Positions 61,542 to 64,000 of a stretch of DNA of 64,000 bases are shown piece by piece. Source of the DNA: UMGS1601 sp900553335 (GTDB lineage Bacteria; Bacillota; Clostridia; Oscillospirales; Ruminococcaceae); contig CALEUW010000027.1 of assembly GCA_937920725.1 (NCBI GenBank), positions 1 through 64,000 on the forward strand, written 5' to 3'. Numbering within the stretch: the first letter of the stretch is position 1; each line of letters starts with the position of its first letter. The notes under the pieces are model-generated. The model was not told the DNA's origin, made no database searches, and saw only the letters and a list, made by a program, of their open reading frames with translations. The translations under genes were made by a program, and so were the position numbers.

Positions 61542-62990
61542 TTATGAAAGCTTTTTGATTCCCTCTTTTATTCTGCTCAAAGACTCTTCTTTTCCGAGTA
61601 TTTTACAAAGCTCGATTCCGCCTCCCGGTGTAAAGCTTTTTCCCGAAAGGGCAACTCTTAGCGGCCACAGAACGATTCCGTTTTTAACTCCAAGCTTTTC
61701 AATAAGACTGAACAATGCCTCGTGAACGCTGTCGGCGGTCCACTCGTCAAGACCTTCAAGCACCGGCAGGATTGCTTTCAAAGACTCAAGCGAGTTTTCC
61801 TCGTTTGTTTTCATCTTCTTGTGACAATAAAGCGATGTATCATAATCGGGAAGCTCGTCGATAAAGTCAACCTGCTCGGGGATCTCTGTAAACAGCTCCG
61901 TTCTCGGCTTTAAAAGAGATGCAATAAACGCAATATCAGCGTCTTCTCTTTTAACTGTTTGTCTGATATAAGGCTCTGCGGCTTTTGCAAAATCCTCATC
62001 GCTCATTTTCTTTATATATACGCCGTTCATTGCTCTGAGCTTAACAGAATCGAAAATTGCAGGAGATTTTGAAATTCCCGAAATGTCGAATTCCTCTATC
62101 AGTTCGTCAAGCGTAAATATCTCATTCTCACCCTTAGGCGCCCAGCCCAAAAGCGCAATATAATTTATCACAGCTTCTTTTAGGTATCCTTTTTTCATCA
62201 AATCCTGATAAGACGCATCGCCATCTCTCTTGGAAAGCTTGTGCTGCTTGTCCTTCATGATATGCTCAACGTGGATATATACCGGCACTTCCCATCCAAA
62301 TGCTTTATACAAAAGATTATATTTCGGCGCGCTCGAAAGATACTCGTTTCCTCTTACAACATGAGTTATCCCCATAAGATGATCGTCAACAACATTTGCA
62401 AAGTTATATGTCGGAAGTCCGTCCGTCTTGATCAAGATCTGATCGTCGAGAGTTGAGTTCTCAACTGTTATATCTCCGTAAAGCTCGTCATGAAACGTTG
62501 TAGTTCCCTCTAAAGGAACCTTTTGCCTTATAACGTAAGGTACTCCATCAGCAAGTTTCTTCTCTACTTCTTCTTTAGATAAATTTCTGCAATGGCGGTC
62601 GTACATCGGCATAACTCCGCTTGCTTCCTGAACAGCTTTAAGCTCGTCAAGACGCTCTTTATCACAGAAGCAGTAATAAGCTTCTCCCTTTTCAACAAGC
62701 TCCTCGGCATATTTTTTAAACATACCCATTCTTTCAGACTGAATATAAGGTCCTACCGGTCCGCCTATGTCAGGGCCCTCGTCCCAGTTAAGACCACATT
62801 CACGAAGAGTGTCATAGATAACCTCTGTTGCGCCCTCAATATATCTTTCACGGTCAGTATCTTCGATTCTTAAGATAAAATCTCCGCCGTTTTTCTTTGC
62901 GATAATATATGTGAACAGCGCAGTTCTCAGATTTCCTATGTGCATATATCCCGTCGGCGACGGAGCAAATCTTGTTCTTACCTTGTTCAT
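61542..62990 (-). CDS. gltX: Glutamate-tRNA ligase
   Basis: Charges tRNA-Glu (and, in many Firmicutes, tRNA-Gln for later amidation). The 482-residue class I synthetase has the HIGH-like HIGN (TGYMHIGNLRTALF) and KMSKS-like KLSKRDGDASYQD motifs, plus RIEDTD and the helical anticodon-binding C-terminus. Length is normal. Its ATG overlaps the ribF stop as TAATG, an unusual coupling to riboflavin metabolism. GGGAAG lies upstream. Confidence 0.97.
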   Translation of the reverse strand: MNKVRTRFAPSPTGYMHIGNLRTALFTYIIAKKNGGDFILRIEDTDRERYIEGATEVIYDTLRECGLNWDEGPDIGGPVGPYIQSERMGMFKKYAEELVEKGEAYYCFCDKERLDELKAVQEASGVMPMYDRHCRNLSKEEVEKKLADGVPYVIRQKVPLEGTTTFHDELYGDITVENSTLDDQILIKTDGLPTYNFANVVDDHLMGITHVVRGNEYLSSAPKYNLLYKAFGWEVPVYIHVEHIMKDKQHKLSKRDGDASYQDLMKKGYLKEAVINYIALLGWAPKGENEIFTLDELIEEFDISGISKSPAIFDSVKLRAMNGVYIKKMSDEDFAKAAEPYIRQTVKREDADIAFIASLLKPRTELFTEIPEQVDFIDELPDYDTSLYCHKKMKTNEENSLESLKAILPVLEGLDEWTADSVHEALFSLIEKLGVKNGIVLWPLRVALSGKSFTPGGGIELCKILGKEESLSRIKEGIKKLS

Positions 62991-63868
62991 TATAAAACTT
63001 CCCTTCTAGCATTTTGTATATCAAAGTCAACCTGCCTTTTAAGTTCATTAAGCGAGGCAAACCTTTTTTCTTCCCTTAAAAATTTTATAAGTTTAACCTT
63101 CAGGCTTTCGCCGTATAAATCTCCGCTGAAATCTAAAATATGTGTTTCTATTAACGGCTCTTTATTTCCAACTGTCGGCTTTACCCCGACATTTGAAACT
63201 CCTCTGTATGTTTTCCCAAAAACCTCGACCTCGGTAAGATAAACTCCAAACCTCGGCAAAACCGTTTTTTCGGGAATAGCTTGGTTTACAGTCGGAAACC
63301 GAAGCGTTCGGCCTATTTCATTTCCGTGTATAACCTTTTCAAAATACCCGAATTTCTCATAAAGCATATCATTCGCCGAAGAAATATCTCCGCTTATCAA
63401 AGCATTTTTTATTCTCGTTGAGGATACCGCTTGTCCTTTATACATAACAGGAGGTGTCACGTTTAGCTTTATTCCATATCTACGGCACAGCTCACAAAGA
63501 TCATCTGCTCCTGCCGCTGCTCCCTTTCCGAAACGAAAATCCTCGCCGCAGAAAACCTCTCCTGCATTAAATACTCCGACTAAAACCGCTTTTACAAAAT
63601 CCTCTGCCGGCATATCCTTAAAATCCGAAAATTTCGGAGCAAATATATATTCAACGGAAAGACTCTTTAAAAGTTCAAGCTTTCTTTTGTCAGTATAAAT
63701 AACGCCCTTATTCCCTTTTGTAGTGACTGTTTCACTTAAAAAAGTAAACACCGCCGTTTTAAGTCCGCTTTTATTTGCAGAATTTAATACCGCTCTGTGT
63801 CCGATATGAACGCCGTCAAATATGCCGAGAGAAACCGCTGTGCGTTCACCGCTTGTAATATTCTGCAT
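62990..63868 (-). CDS. ribF: Bifunctional riboflavin kinase / FAD synthetase
   Basis: Makes FMN from riboflavin and then FAD. The 292-residue protein has the N-terminal nucleotidyltransferase (SLGIFDGVHIGHRAVL; later ISSTRIKNALISGDI) and the C-terminal flavokinase domain (IGRTLRFPTVNQAI, ETHILDFSGDLYG). A GTG at 63880 is in frame, but AAGGTGA is placed for ATG 63868, so the latter is chosen. It follows truB, the standard truB-ribF order. Confidence 0.95.
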   Translation of the reverse strand: MQNITSGERTAVSLGIFDGVHIGHRAVLNSANKSGLKTAVFTFLSETVTTKGNKGVIYTDKRKLELLKSLSVEYIFAPKFSDFKDMPAEDFVKAVLVGVFNAGEVFCGEDFRFGKGAAAGADDLCELCRRYGIKLNVTPPVMYKGQAVSSTRIKNALISGDISSANDMLYEKFGYFEKVIHGNEIGRTLRFPTVNQAIPEKTVLPRFGVYLTEVEVFGKTYRGVSNVGVKPTVGNKEPLIETHILDFSGDLYGESLKVKLIKFLREEKRFASLNELKRQVDFDIQNARREVL

Positions 63869-63884
63869 TACTGCGCTCACCTTC

Positions 63885-64000
63885 TCAATAAAAGTTCTTT
63901 ATTCTTTTTGTTTGATTCCCGCTCACGTCCGTTTCGGCAAGGCCCAAAAACTCGCCGTCAAAGCCGTATATCCGATATGTGTCGTCCTTAGCGCCTATCT
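63885..64000 (-). CDS. truB: tRNA pseudouridine-55 synthase TruB, C-terminal fragment
   Basis: The 3' end of a minus-strand gene cut by the window edge. The last 38 codons read DDTYRIYGFDGEFLGLAETD then KRIKNFY and a TGA stop at 63885. YRIYGxDGxFLGLxE and KRIKNF are typical of the C-terminal PUA-like tail of clostridial TruB, and the position just upstream of ribF fits. The catalytic domain is outside the window. Confidence 0.8.
   Translation of the reverse strand, partial: IGAKDDTYRIYGFDGEFLGLAETDVSGNQTKRIKNFY

Overview
The window looks like the chromosome of a low-GC, spore-lineage Firmicute, most likely a Ruminococcus-like member of the Clostridia (Oscillospirales). The reasons are a 16S gene with clostridial signature regions, a five-gene NADH-linked [FeFe]-hydrogenase operon, pyruvate:ferredoxin oxidoreductase, SleB-like and SpoIID-like proteins, an L10-leader attenuator, HPr with both His15 and Ser46, strong TTGACA/TATAAT promoters, GGAGG ribosome sites and frequent TTG/GTG starts. 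This placement is my reading of the sequence, not a database match.

Layout. 1-4.8 kb: an rRNA operon on the minus strand (16S, tRNA-Ala, tRNA-Ile, truncated 23S) with a consensus promoter. 4.9-11.6 kb: a cell-wall hydrolase, a cupin, then the minus-strand genes recA-recX-rimO-pgsA-lipoprotein. A possible structured RNA lies upstream of recA. 11.3-17.2 kb: lipoprotein, a response regulator and sensor kinase pair, DUF1385, prmC and DUF1294. 17.3-23.5 kb: a small ribbon-helix-helix regulator, citrate synthase, a SpoIID-like protein, a ribulokinase/ribulose-phosphate epimerase pair and an acetyltransferase. 23.5-32.2 kb: secDF, a phosphatase, and the hydrogenase operon. 32.2-37.7 kb: two paralogous CAP-domain surface proteins with Thr-rich linkers, a polyprenyl-phosphate sugar transferase and a glycosyltransferase. 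38-42.9 kb: nifJ and rplJ-rplL. 43-50.4 kb: an M23 hydrolase, ftsEX, a PucR-type regulator, HPr, trmD, rimM and a radical SAM gene. 50.5-56 kb: a Thr-rich membrane protein with an unusual MBOAT, then an AraC-led cluster (AlkZ-related, toroid and VOC proteins). 56.2-64 kb: a Gld-like ABC system, gltX, ribF and the end of truB.

Genes that work together. Pyruvate oxidation by NifJ makes reduced ferredoxin, and the hydrogenase complex can re-oxidise ferredoxin and NADH to H2, so the two form the fermentative redox core. FtsEX sits next to an M23 hydrolase with an EnvC/PcsB-like coiled coil, a classic partnership in septal wall cleavage. The gld-like ATPase, permease and auxiliary proteins form one transporter.

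Most unusual feature. At least ten full or partial copies of one dispersed intergenic element occur here. It has a conserved left end (TTCAATAAGGG), GC-rich hairpins and a conserved right end (GTCGTTGTTAT). It sits in 5' leaders, fills gaps between genes and even supplies the last codons and stop of one gene. It looks like a non-autonomous mobile element or mobile structured RNA, possibly related to the ends of IS200/IS605 elements. No transposase is present in the window to settle this.
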